The notes beneath the pieces are model-generated. The model saw only the letters and a program-made list of their open reading frames with translations, had not been told where the DNA came from and searched no databases. The translations under genes and the position numbers were made by a program. A stretch of DNA of 64,000 bases from Cristatella mucedo (taxonomy: Eukaryota > Bryozoa > Phylactolaemata > Cristatellidae): contig WPIO01000048.1 of assembly GCA_009760855.2 (NCBI GenBank), positions 831,501 to 895,500 on the forward strand, given 5' to 3'. The first letter of the stretch is position 1; every line of letters starts with the position of its first letter. Below, piece by piece: positions 44,500 through 55,955 of the stretch.

Positions 44500-45240
44500 T
44501 ATATCCAGGTTGGCATGGATGATGCGCTCATACATGCTCATCATTGCGGTAGCCATTTCTTACCAGTACTGCCTCGAAGAATATGACGTCTCTTGATGTG
44601 ATGTAAATAGCTGACAATTTCAAACTTCGCTCCAAAGCATCCCAAAGATTTTAGATGGGGTTCAAATCGTTACTCACGCTTTGCCATAGCAATTCAGTCA
44701 ATGGAGGATAACGGTGATCTGGACCATTGTTAAATAATTCTTTGAAAGAAAGTGTTTTGTGCTTAGAATCCGTTCTCTTGTTGCCATATAAAATCTGGCC
44801 CTCTAAGGGCCATCGCACTTTGAATATTGACGTTTTTGATGACCCCAAGTATCTATGCTGCTTATAATGGCTACTGTGCGAAAGAGTTCTGGTAATAGCT
44901 TCTGTTCAACAGCGCCACATCATCGCTCCACCGCCGCCGAACTTTACCGTCTCCTAAAGGCAGTCGTTGTGGTATGTTTCATTAATACACCGCCGCTTCA
45001 CAACTGTTCTCCCAACAGTTTTTAATGATAAACTTTGACTTATCGTTTCGAAAAAATATTCAGCAGTATGCTAAGGTCAGGAGGGATGGTCACCAGCTCC
45101 TTGCAGGTACCTTAATGTTTGCTCTTAAAAAGCACAGGCTTACGATGCTCAATCCTGGAAAATCCATGCGTTGTTGGCGCAACCTCTACAAAACGCTCAG
45201 TTAAACCTTGTCGTAAGTAGAAGAGTCCTAGCAACAATTG
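44500..45240 (-). pseudogene. Tc1/mariner-type transposase, decayed
   Basis: The minus strand carries, in order but in shifting frames, the landmarks of a Tc1-like transposase: a 'KPVLFKSKH' block, 'FFRNDKSKF' (usual 'FSDESKF'), 'YHNDCL.ETVKFGGGGAMMW' (usual 'GGGSVMVWGC'; plus 44914-44939), 'PDFIWQQEN' (usual 'FQQDND'), 'DSKHKT', and 'DLNPI*NLWDALER' (usual 'DLNPIENLWD'). The Asp of the QQDND motif is changed to Glu (codon at about 44775), and the Glu of NPIEN is a stop (44651-44653), so the DDE catalytic set is broken. Several frameshifts add to this. The N-terminal DNA-binding domain is not visible and no terminal inverted repeats were found, so the borders are approximate. Confidence 0.85.
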
Positions 45241-47384
45241 TCGCAGTGGCAAATCTGTTCATTAAAGCTTGCATTTTATGGCCCTATGATCCCGATCGTT
45301 TTTCATCAAAAGTCGACCGCACTACATTCTTAGTCATCCTAAAAAGTGGATCTGCTTCGCAATATAGTAGCGTATATATAAGCTGCAGGAAAATCATAAG
45401 CACTCTAGCAATCCGTACCTTTTTCATGCCTGCAAAATGCAAAATCCCCGAAGTTTTGCTTTCGATAAGGAAGATATCTCCCTTGCTATGCTCATTTCAC
45501 GGATCAGGTTTAGCTTATCCGTCGTCTCCAAAGGCTTGAGAAAGTAATCTAAGCTAACTTTCTGGCTAATGTCCCTTCGCAGACAAAAGCGCTTAATACA
45601 TTTGCCATTTTAACGACTGCACCGCTACTTCTGCGCTCTTTATTCGCGAGACCGCGTGCTCCTGACGCAGCCCTACTGCCATATCAGCTTATAGCCTCGA
45701 TCTGCGGGCGGTCGAACTTATGCAGTATGGGCTCTGAGTGGCAGCGTAATTACAAGAGCATCACTTCCAAGCGACTGAGTATGGGCCACTGACCTTATCC
45801 AAGACGTCCGTGAAAGTCTTGAAACCAGCGTAGGCCCTTGAACGATTTCATCCGAGTCCGATGCGACTGCGTTCTTGCGGGAACTCTAGTTTATACTGCA
45901 TAGGCAAGTGGCCATAACGCCGCCATCATCCTAATCTGCGGGCGCTTTTTCAGAATAATAGCTAATCGTTTAATTACAGTCGGGTGCGCTTTTGGCTGGC
46001 TCAGTACCAGGTATAGCTATGCCAGTGCATCTTATGTCTTGATTGGCGAAAAATTGTTAAAAAGCAGATGGAAAACGTAGGTCTGAACGGGGTCTGACTT
46101 TTAATAGATTTCACTGGCAAAAACTGGCTATTTGATTGTGCAAAAACTCTAATTGCTATTTGCAAGCAGGCTTCAGTGGAATATATCGCTGGCTTTGCAG
46201 AGAGAATGGTAAAAAGGAAAAATCCACACGCATTGCGTTACTGTTACTGCTCTTATGGCCAGTGGCGATAGTGCGCACACTTTTATTTAACGGAAGAACC
46301 AGAGAAGCTTAGTAAATTATTCAGAAAGCTGTGTTCAGGTGTGCGATGCGATCAAAATCTGCTTCCGATGGGCTGGCAGCAGCAACCGATGGCATTTATC
46401 CGTCAAGTTGAAGTCTGATTACCGCGATTTCGGTAGCTGTCCAATGTTACTGCCAAGCATTATTTGAAGGCCTCGCCTAGCTCACGTTGGACCCAATGGC
46501 TTATAATAATCAATTGAACTTATTTGATTAAAAGCCTTAAAAAACGGTATGCGAATATTCGCCTGCACCATTTAGGAAAAAACCACAGTGAACAGGCTTT
46601 AAAAACCAGGGTCTGCAAAGAACTATCTATGCTCATTCTGTTTGAACATTAATAGCTGTGCTGAACTTTCAATATGAAGATGCATCTAAAAAAAAAGTAT
46701 GTATTTATGAAAGGGTGGAAACTATTTTTTTTATTTGTATGAGTGAATATCACTGGGCTTCTCATATCTCTGTTACTTGCTTGCCAGCACTTGGTAGCAG
46801 GCTGGTTAGTGGATGCTGGAGCGGCTGTCAGCGGCTGCAAGTTGCAACGTATGCGTGTACATTCAAGATGGAAATTATTGTGTAATATCGCAGTAGTTCA
46901 CCCCAAGCGTACGTTCAGGTAAATGGTGAGCGTAGTCAGCTTCGAGGGGAAGCTGAGAGCGAAGCAGCAGCGGCGGCCATCGCGCAGGCAGCTTGTCAGG
47001 CAGCTGGAGCAGCGTAGGCGCTATCGCGGCAAGCATGCACATCGAAAGTACATAGACAAGTCAGCAGCTTGACCTGACGCCAGCAACGATGCTTGTAGAG
47101 AAGGGTTTTGGCTGCTGCCAATTGCTGGAATCTACGATGGATCAATGGCGGCGCTAGCGGTTTCGCAGGCGAGCCGTCAGGACGTCAGTCGCGCCGGTAT
47201 CTGCGAGCTGATCTGCAGCCGATTGAAATCGTCGGCGCATCGTTGCTCGCGATCGCTTGCCGGCGCTAGTTTACGACTGCCTCCTGCACGAACTTGAACT
47301 TGTCCTCCACGACCTTGAACTTGAGTTCATTGCATTCTCTTTCTGCGCTTCTGCCGGGAGATGGGTTGAGAAGGAGACTTGCAC
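45241..47384. other. No gene recognised
   Basis: AT-richer DNA. A 122-codon plus frame (45171-45539) overlaps the Tc1 N-terminal side and has no homology. At 47286-47328 a 21-base unit ('cacgaacttgaacttgtcct') is imperfectly doubled. Confidence 0.45.
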
Positions 47385-47707
47385 AGTCATACTTGAATGA
47401 AGCAAGGAACTCCCTCCCGACCTGCATCACAACATCCCCTGACCTGACCACATTTAAAAAGAATTTAAAAACACACCTATTTAGGACAGCATTTAGTGGG
47501 TCCCTGTGATTCGTCCTTCATGTGCTTATGCGTGCTGACCCTGTGCATGTCGCCCTTAACCATGTTATTGATTTTGTTTGTTTGTCAAGCATGATTTTAC
47601 TCACCACTCAATTGCATTTCCCTTTGCAGCAAATGTAAAGCGCCTAGAGAGAGATTGAGTTCTCTGAGGGCGCTTTATCAAGTGTATATAATAATTATTA
47701 TTATTAT
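47385..47707 (+). mobile_element. LINE family B: extreme 3' end
   Basis: Plus strand, beginning at 'SYLNEARNSLPTCITTSPDL' and continuing 'TTFKKNLKTHLFRTAFSGSL' to the stop, then about 130 bases of 3' untranslated sequence and the terminal hairpin. The stem AAGCGCC (47638-47644) pairs with GGCGCTT (47669-47675), with an inner AGAGA/TCTCT stem (47646-47650 with 47661-47665). The end is 'tatcaagtgtatataata' and (ATT)n. This is the most intact LINE-B terminus in the window. Confidence 0.9.
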
Positions 47708-50294
47708 TAACAAGGAGAGTCTTAACCGTGAATGCGCTAGAACTGCTTAGAAAAGCTACACGCATGTATGAGCTCACGTCGTTAGGGCGTCTATAACTAG
47801 CAGTCGGTTACACCTAGCCCTCTAACTAAGCTAGCACGGAGAGAAAACGGACTTTTTGAATTAACGGCCGAAAGCAATGGAGCGCATTTTCTGATGCGCA
47901 CGACGACAAAGATTGATGATTGAAAAAACGACCCAAAAGCCCATAAGAATATGATCTTGCAGAGGTAGTTCAGCTTTTTCCGCAACTTCTACACTACCAC
48001 TTGCTTCCTGAAAATGTAACTTCGCATTGTAGAATCCTGCTGTAGCTTTTATGACACCCGTTCTTACTTGTGTACGTCATTACAGGGTATCTTGGTGCTA
48101 CAGCAATTTTAACGTGGTTGGCTTGACAATTTGACTGAGTATTTGTCATAAAGGCGTCATAAGATATATCCGACAGTCCGAGCTGTTTGCACTCATTATC
48201 AAATGTATTATTATCATTATTAGTTGGAACTATTTAAAAATGAATGCCTATACAATTAAATAAACCTGGAAAGATAAAAGATTGATTTTATCAGAAAGCT
48301 TTAAGGATATATTAGCGCCGTACATTCTACGCTCAAAAAATCCGGGAAATTTGGGGCGAATCTGAAGTGTTTCCAAGAAAGGTCTTGAAAGCAGCTGCGA
48401 CTTTATAATGTGGCCTGAATGCCACTGTTGCAAGTAAAGCAGTGCCATCAAAGTAGGCTGTAATATTAATATGGCACCGACCGAGAAAGGGCAAAAGACA
48501 ACCCTTTGGTGAAATCCTGACAGCGGCTGCTAATTGCTGCAGGAAATAGAACGAATATTTCGTTGGGCATGTCTTCTGCTGTAGCCTCGATTCCAGTGAG
48601 ATATCAGAGAGGCTTTGCTTGACTACATTCAAATGTTAATCATCCGGCTATCAATGCGTTCACGTGCATCACGTGCTTCTCGCGCATGCGTTGCGGCATC
48701 CGTGACGGCATGGCTTTCTACCCGGCTTTCTCTCCTGCTCAAATTCCGAGGCGGCGGTTTCTGTCAGGACCTTACGGGTGCAACTGCGGTCACCAGCTCT
48801 CGTCGCGAGAAGTGCTTCGCTAATGCACTCCTTAAATCCTCCTGCTGCTTCTCACGCCTCGAGCTCACGTCTCGTAGCTGAACGATCAGGAAGCAGCAGG
48901 AGAGAAGGAAATCCTCTCGCTGGTCTTTAGCCGTCGAGAGAAGTCGCTTCTCCACGAGATGAGGCTTCCTATCGCAGGACTTGGTGACACCGGCAGCTAG
49001 AACGGCTTCGCGACGTCAAGTTTCGAAACGCGTCCGTGGAAATGAGCAGCTGGAGCAATTGCATCTTTGCCGGTTGCAATAAGGAACGCCCGATATGGCG
49101 CTGAGCCACCTCAAACTGAGCGCACCGTCGTATCCTTTTTCAGGCCTCCTGCATATAAAGGAGCGAGCTCAAAGCGTTGCTCCTGCGGCTGCGGCGGCAG
49201 CGGCCTACGGCGCTGGGCGGCTAAGTGCTTCGCGAGCTCGCTTCCGGTTCGCGACGCCATTAATATCTTGTTCATAGAAAATGATGGCGGCACAGCCGAG
49301 CAGAGCAAGAAAGAGCACGGGCGATCATTCGTCGTCTTCGTCTCCGTTGTCCCCTCGTGCCTCTCCGCAACTGTTCGGGAAAAAGTTGGTGACTGCTGGA
49401 GCTTGCTGGCATGCCCCATAAGAGCTGACGTCATCGGAGTCATTGGAGCATTGGTCAGTCGGTGCTACGACCAGACCTGGCCAAGAGCAGGTCTAGGCCG
49501 AAGCGGCTCGAGATCGCTATCTGACTATTTGATTATTTGACTAGAGCAGAACGATCGGTAGAGGGCGCAGCGGCTTTGATTGGCTCGACCCTGACCGACC
49601 CGTGGCTTGCAAGGTATCAGTCACACTGCGGATGTGCCCTGCGTGCGGCCAGCCGCAGTCGTACCGTACCCTCTGGTCGTGTCTGGCAGCCAGTAGCACC
49701 GTACCCTCTGCTCCCGCGAAGCAGCGGACGCGAAGCGACGTGTGAGTATTCGGTAAGATAACATTGGAGGTATTAAATCTCCTACACAGCTTGTATCCAA
49801 TAAATGGTCGTTCTCAAGGCATCCGCGACCGCATCGACAGAGCGTGCTCGATTTCAGCTCAAGGTTGTTGTGCCTCGTTGGCAGTTGTCGCCTAGGTTGT
49901 GTCGAACCAGGCACGCCCACTCGTTTGCAGCAGAAAGGCACAAGTCCAACGCAGTGCCGCAGTTCCGGTTCCGGCTCCGCGGCGGATGGGAGCTCCGCAA
50001 GCGCGACTCAGCCTCTAAGCGTCCAGACCCTGGAAAGCGGTCCCGAACTTTCCCCGACTGGGTCCGCTCGCGGTTTATCTCCTCTGCACCTGGCGGAGCT
50101 GCTGCACTAGTAGTTTCGGTCTCCTCGTGCCAGCCCCCCTCCGCTCTTGCTCTCAGGCGCTCTCGCTTGCCTCACTTACAGACTGCCGGCGCAGGACGCA
50201 TTTGCTCTGGAGGTTCAGAACTGTGTAAACGCACTTTCCCTAACGCTCGCTAAACGACCTCTCTCGTTCCGCCGCCGGCTTTGACTTTCCTGAC
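47708..50294. other. No gene recognised
   Basis: AT-rich to about 48600 and GC-richer from about 48650. A CCAAT-type motif (ATTGG) at about 49577 is isolated. Frames up to 157 codons (49067-49540) are unassigned. Confidence 0.45.
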
Positions 50295-50500
50295 GACCTA
50301 AGCAGATGCTTCTCCTGTGCTACCACTTCCTTCCTCGACTGCCCTCCTGACTCAGCAGCGAATCTCATATTTTCCCCTTATTTTCATGTGAAAGAGTGTC
50401 TCTTGTTAACACTAAGCTCAACGGAACTCGCTTCGGTTTCAAGTGCAGTGTGGAAAATTCTCCACCTAAATATCCGCTTAGCCAAAGCACTTGGACATGC
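50295..50500 (+). mobile_element. LINE family A: 3' end fragment, diverged
   Basis: Plus strand: 'ctaccacttccttcctcgac' and 'tgccctcctgactcagcagc' match 29300-29355, and the later 'cgcttcggtttcaagtgcag' corresponds to the 'agtgcgctatacaaaac' segment of other copies. It then runs into 'atgcacgtatatacacacac'. Confidence 0.65.
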
Positions 50501-50565
50501 ACGTATATACACACACAAATATTTGTATATATGTAGATATACATACATGCATACATAATACTTAT

Positions 50566-50650
<85 letters not shown>
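50500..50650. repeat. Compound (CA)n/(TA)n microsatellite at a LINE-A end
   Basis: Degenerate 'atacatac' units, then (CA)n at about 50571-50601 and (TA)n at 50602-50648. Confidence 0.9.
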
Positions 50651-50653
<3 letters not shown>

Positions 50654-50697
50654 CATTATACACCTGCACATGCAAGTTTACATATTCAGCCTATATG

Positions 50698-50785
50698 TAC
50701 ATGATAGCCATGGAGGTAAGGCACTTGCTCTTCCCAACCGAAGTCGTAGGTTTGAATCCTGCAGTGGGCGATCCTTTGTTGCTAA
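50698..50785 (+). mobile_element. SINE-A 5' part
   Basis: Plus strand: 'tgatagccatggaggtaagg', 'cacttgctcttcccaaccga', B-box 'ggtttgaatcc' and 'tgcagtgggcgatcctttgt'. The tail is replaced by unrelated DNA. Confidence 0.72.
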
Positions 50786-52234
50786 TGTGATCACTGCAGT
50801 GATCGTCACTCAGCTGCTGCTCGCTCATTCGTCCGCTGGGGACGCGGGGCGGAAGCCTGCGAGTCCAAGTAGCGCGCGCGCGGCCGTGCCAAAGAAAAGG
50901 CCGCCGCCGCAAAAGCGCGGGATCGAAGTGCGCTCCTCCGACGCTCACCGGCCGTTTCTCGGGAGTCGCCTGGAAGCAGCTCTGCTGCAGGACTCGCGTA
51001 CTCACAAATCGTCGCCCTAAAGACGGCTGGGTAGTACAGGTGTGGCGCAGTAGTAGTAGTAGTAGGCGATGCACCGCCGCCTGCCGCGCACGTCTCCTCG
51101 GGGGAGGGGGAGCGAGGCGTGGAGGTGAAGCCTTTTCTTTACTTCACCTTAACCTCGGCTGAGGAATTTACCTATTGTTTACTTGAAAAAAACCACCTCC
51201 GTGCGCTGCTGCAGCAGCGGCTTAGCTGATTCGACCGCAGGCTCAGCAGCGGCGTGGTTACAGTTTGCCCTACAGGCACGTTGCCACCGCGTGTTGTAAG
51301 AAGGAAAGAGTGGCAGAGAGCTTGCAGAGGCTGCTTGCGGTGTGAGCTAAAAAGTTCCGAGGATAAGCGAGGCTTGTTGTAGACAGACGATCGTGCTTCC
51401 TTATAAAAATCTATTCACAGCGCGATCACCCTCAAGCCAGTCAAAATTGGGTATTATGTTTAATATTGTAGCATAGCTAAAATGAGAAAGCTTCCTCTGG
51501 AAGACATTTAGCACTCAATTATCCAGCTGCTTTCGAGAAAATTTCGCGCAATAATTGTGAAAAATTCACGCCTACTCTCAAGTGGTTTAATTGGGTATGA
51601 GGGAAAAATGTATTTTGTGATATGACGCTCTCTTAATTCCGGTTACGTCAGCTCAATAGCAAGGTTCAGCTTTCTGAGAAATTCCTGGCAGGAGATTGCT
51701 TCCTCGCATTATAAATTACTAGAATCGAGCCAGACAACGATATATATCCATATATAAATATGTGTATACATATCTCTGAGAGCGATTACCTCGGAGTGAT
51801 AGCTAGGTTCAAGACAACGAGTTTCAAAGCGCAAACTGGTCCTTCCCGACTCGTCGACTGAAGCACTACCAGAAATTGAAAGGCGAAATTCGAGAAACGG
51901 AGTGAAATATGTCGCTAGAAAGGAATCTTTTCAAGCTACTAAGTAGCCAAGTGGCTGTCACAGTGCTGATATACTTTTAAGAAGTGCATGCTTTAAAACG
52001 CAAAAGATATTTGATAATCGTCACGATTACCTAACTTGTTTGGATCATTTCATTGCATACTTATTTTTTGTTTCCTGATTTTATCCTGTTCAAGATGACT
52101 GTTTTTGTAAGTTCGCTTTCCTTGACCATTGACATGCAAGGTCAAGTTAGGCTACAATTAGCATTTGCATGCCACCCATGTTAGGAGCTACGTGCAACTA
52201 GTGAGGTCCTCCTTGCCCGTCGTCCACTTTGTAT
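50786..52234. other. No gene recognised
   Basis: A (TAG)n patch lies at about 51047-51064. The second half (51380-52200) is AT-rich and featureless. Confidence 0.45.
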
Positions 52235-52610
52235 TCTCTCTCTCCCTCTCTGTCTGTCTGCCTGCCTGTCTGTCCGTCTCCTTGTTTCTATCTGCGTCTC
52301 TCTGTATCTCCCTCTTTCCGTCTCTCTCTATCTGCGTCTCTCTGTCTCTGTCTTTCTCTCCCTCCCTCTCTCTCTCTCTCTTTATCTCTCTCTCTTTATC
52401 TCTCTCTCTCTCTCTATCTGCGTCTCTCTTTATCTCTCTATCTCTCTCCCTTTCACTCCCTCTCTCTCTCTCACTGTCTCTCTCCCTGTCTCTCCTCCTG
52501 TCTCTTCCCCTGTCTCTCCCCCTCTCTCCCCATTCTCTCCCCCTCTCTCCCCCTCTCTCCCCCTGTCTCTCCCCTCTCTTTCTCTCTTTCCCCCTGTCTC
52601 CCCTTCTCAA
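52235..52610. repeat. Long degenerate (CT)n / (CTGT)n / (CCCCTCT)n tract
   Basis: About 375 bp of pyrimidines with internal higher-order units: CTGCCTGT at the start, 'tctctttatctctc' in the middle and 'ctctctccccct' at the end. Confidence 0.95.
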
Positions 52611-53548
52611 ATATGCACAGTAATGTACAATAATGTACAGTAGTACAAACAGTAGTGTAACTTGGGCTGCGTCCAACGAGAAGAGTTTGGCGAAGCTAGT
52701 GTTGCATGAATGGTAACTAGTCAAGGCTCTTTGAGTGACTGTGACGCAGCAATCGTGGCTTCCACTCTACTTTCTACCGCACAGAGGTCATGAGGAGCAG
52801 AGTGCTTCTCTTGGTTCCCTTAGAAGCAGCAGGTCTAGGTAGAGCAGGGGTCCGTAGAGCGAGAGAACACTAAGGCGACCTTGCATCCTCCGTGTGCACG
52901 TGGGCCCCTCATTGACCTTGCCTGAGAATCAGTGGCACTCATGCCAATGCCAGTCCATCTCCGGCACCCCTCCCTCCCTCCCACCTTTGGATGCATTTGT
53001 TATGCTCGGCTCGTTCAAGAGATCAGAACATCAGCTGACCAAGCTCTGGTGCTGCTTGGCAGAAACTGAAATGAAAACGCTCGAAGGGCTGACACTTGTG
53101 CACGTAAACACAAAGTTATGAGGAAGTCCAGCGCAAACACGGCTTTCTCGCGATAAACCAGGGACTGCTGGCTAGTTAATCTTCGTTAACGTGCCTACAG
53201 AGGGCCCAATATCTCGGCATCGAGCTGATCTGACAGGTCAATGGTGATCACTCACAGGAGGGAACTTCAGGCCAGCAGCCCCTCCGCTCAGGATAGCGCT
53301 GGACTACTTACATCAAGTAGCGTACGGTGCGACAAGTAACCTTGAGCTAAGGAGAGCTCCCGAAGAACGCCATATGCAACAAATGCGAGTGAGTGAAAGC
53401 CAGCCGGCGCACACCTGCGACCCGTGAATGACGTATCAGTGAGCACCTGTTACAGGTGGCAATGCGGGCAGAGAATGTTGTTGCACCTAAAGTATCGCCA
53501 CTGGTCTATTCGTTCTTTGGCCTTCGTTGCCACGAGCTGCCACTTTTC

Positions 53549-53604
53549 CAGCACGCCATGTTAGCTGCGGCAGCAGCAGCTGCTGCTGCTAACATGGCGT
53601 GCTG
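53549..53604. repeat. 16-bp perfect inverted repeat with CAG/CTG palindromic core
   Basis: Arms 'cagcacgccatgttag' (53549-53564) and 'ctaacatggcgtgctg' (53589-53604). The spacer holds an 18-base palindrome of CAG and CTG units (53571-53588). Confidence 0.93.
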
Positions 53605-54164
53605 TCGTTGAACTACCGAGTACTGACCGTACGCTCACTGCTAGTGATCACCTCTACTCACAAGTATTATTCTTATGCATGTGCATGTACAAGATATCAA
53701 CAGTGGATGCGATGGGTGGATGCGTCGTGCTGCTGACAAACGCCTGCCTGAAAGTTCTTCGGACTCGATCATGGTAGGCAGCAAGAGCCGCGTGTGATTC
53801 GCAGCCACGGAATTCGGTCAGGCTTTCAGTCAGGCATATAGACCCCTCCCAAATCGGACTCAAAAAGTCATGCGAGATTAGCCGAGAATGTGCTGCACTA
53901 TTCATTCACAGTAGCACTAGAAATGATGCCATTCTAGCACCTGGTGTCACGCGGTGATTTAGTGCTTGCTAGTGCATCGCAGTCAAAAGGCGCCTACAAA
54001 GCCTTAACTTTTCCCTGGCTGTCCGTAACGTTACGTCAGAATTCCGCATTTTCGCCTATCTGTGCGTGAACGTTAGCCGCAGCGTCGAGTGGAAACCGTC
54101 AAACCATCGAAGTAAACCACTACTGTGTCCATGCTCTACAAACGCTCGCAATCAGCCGAGACGC

Positions 54165-54345
54165 GAGGAGATGCGAGTAGAGGAGAAATGGCTGAGAAGA
54201 GGAGAGGGGAGGAGATAGCTGAAGAGCTGGAGAGTCGAGGCCGAAGCGATAGAATAGAGAGGAGCGACGATGCGAGTAGAGGAGGAGATGGCTGAGGGGA
54301 GGAAAGGAGAGGCTGAGGAGGAGATGAGCATTTAGCAGTAGCTAG
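54165..54345. repeat. Purine-rich imperfect tandem repeat of about 100 bp
   Basis: 'atgcgagtagaggag' occurs at about 54171 and 54270, each followed by 'atggctgag', within a GAGGAG-rich tract. Confidence 0.7.
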
Positions 54346-54368
54346 GAGCGACGGCGCTGAAAAAAATC

Positions 54369-54388
54369 AGCTTGGATATATCCAAGCT
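54369..54388. repeat. Perfect 20-bp palindrome
   Basis: 'agcttggatatatccaagct' reads the same on both strands, with no spacer. Confidence 0.93.
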
Positions 54389-54857
54389 TGGGGAGAGGAG
54401 CTTGGGACGAAAGAAACCCTCAGGCTACACGAAAGCTTGTGAATTATCTGTTGCTGATCGTCGCATCCATCCATCTTCACCCCAGCCTCTTCCGGAACGC
54501 TGAGTGCGTGCAGGTGCAGGCTGTTTCTGAGTTAAGCCATTACACGGCCCATTGCTCGCAAGTTGTGAGTAATTACAGTCATCACTTACGAGATCCGCAC
54601 TCGGAGCCAGCCGCTGAGATCCGGCTTAGCTAATGAACCGTAGCAAAGCAGTCGGACTCGAAGCGCCAGCTCCGATCTGCCCGCTACTGATCAACGTCGC
54701 GGCGGCGAAACTAGCGCTGCTGTTGCCAGAGGGTCGAACCGGAGGCTCGAGGCGAAGCTGAAGCATTGAAGGTCCCGTTATTACTCGGCCTGCGGTAAGC
54801 TCCCGGTCGCGAACCAGTCGACTCTCAGTAAAAATCATTGGCTAGGCTCGTCTGTCG

Positions 54858-55140
54858 CTAAAGCCGCACCGCCGCACTACACCGCGTCTCTTCGAGTTGC
54901 ACTGGCTTCCCAACAAGTAGAGTATCCATCGAGACCGAAGCTCTGTCACTCCCTTCTTCTTTAGGCCCCATCGTTCTCTTGCACCGCTAGACCTCTCCGA
55001 AATACTTTCTCTCCCTCCGGGGCCGACCGCCGTATCGCAAGCTCACCTGACTGGTCACTTAGCCTTTCCCCTAACCGGCCTAAAATAATGAGGAGTCTTT
55101 ACAGCACTCAGAGAGAACTGAGTCTCTTTCTAGATTTCCG
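54858..55140 (+). mobile_element. LINE family B-related: 3' fragment
   Basis: The plus strand reads 'LFELHWLPNK*SIHRD' and 'FFRPHRSLAPLDLSEILSLP', equivalent to 'LHWLPVKQRTDFK' and 'RSIHSLAPPYLSDLL' of the main copy. The end has a hairpin-like 'cagagagaactgagtctctt'. Divergence suggests an older copy or sister subfamily. Confidence 0.65.
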
Positions 55141-55284
55141 AATGCCGGATAGGGAGCATGTCAACATGTCAGGGAAAAGCTAAGTCGTCTTTCTTCCGAG
55201 GGCCGTCTGTGCTCTGTTGCAAGCTGAGTATATCCAGTGCGAAATTACCAGCACTGTTAGATCTGGTTACACAAGCCTACCGGG

Positions 55285-55955
55285 TGGTTTACTAATAATA
55301 ATAATTAGAAATCTGCGTAGCACCCAAATGCACGAGCTGGAAAGGAAGCATTCAGCACTTGGTTAGTGATAACACGTACCGTGTCGGCACTCGCAGGCAA
55401 AATAAAGACAATTCACACGGATAGAGAAAGTGCTGTGAGGAACAGGCGGGTTTTAGCTTCTTTTCAATGTCCTCGTCCGGTCAAGGGTCGTCGTGACAGC
55501 AGTCAGGAGTGATTTACTGGGTTAGGGAGCATATGAACAAAAAGCACGGCCTAGATAGAATTCGATGTTTGACCGAGGTATAGCTTAGCGATTTGATTCA
55601 GAAAAGTTGGGGGCACGATGTCTAGTCTGGTTGGCGAGTAGATCTTGTAAGTAGGCTAGATATAGGATAGGATAGGATATAGGATAGGCTGGAGCCAGAG
55701 AATGAAGGGACCTAAAAGTGAGTGAACGAACCTTGAAATCGATGCACTGCTGGATTGGGAGCCAGTGCAGGTCGGCGGGAAATGGTATGATGTGGCAACT
55801 ATGACGCTCACAATAGATAAGCGTAGCTGCACATTTGTGCGGCAACTATAAGTGCTTGATTTTGCCGGCTTTTAGACCTGAAGACAGTGTGTTGCAAAAG
55901 TCTAGACGGGATGCTATAAACACATGGATCAATTTGGATGGAATATCCCAACAAA
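55285..55955 (-). mobile_element. LINE family B: 3' fragment, downstream copy of a head-to-tail pair
   Basis: On the minus strand it starts at 'IPSKLIHVFIASRLDFCN', continues to 'IIPFPADLHWLPIQQCIDFK' and 'LTFRSLHSLAPAY', then through a decayed 'SSYAPK' region to an end with 'aattattattattag'. Between 'LAPAY' and 'LQDLL' the coding sequence contains an expanded pentamer, giving 'PISYPILYLAY'. It reaches the normal 3' end. Confidence 0.85.
55662..55692. repeat. (ATAGG)n expansion inside LINE-B
   Basis: Five or six 'ataggat' type units, absent from the equivalent place in the copy at 59995-60905. Confidence 0.85.

Larger units (their letters stand above)
52611..54857. other. No gene recognised; two palindromes and a purine repeat
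   Basis: Contains the inverted repeat at 53549-53604, a purine-rich repeat at 54165-54345 and the 20-bp palindrome at 54369-54388. Frames are short. Confidence 0.45.
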
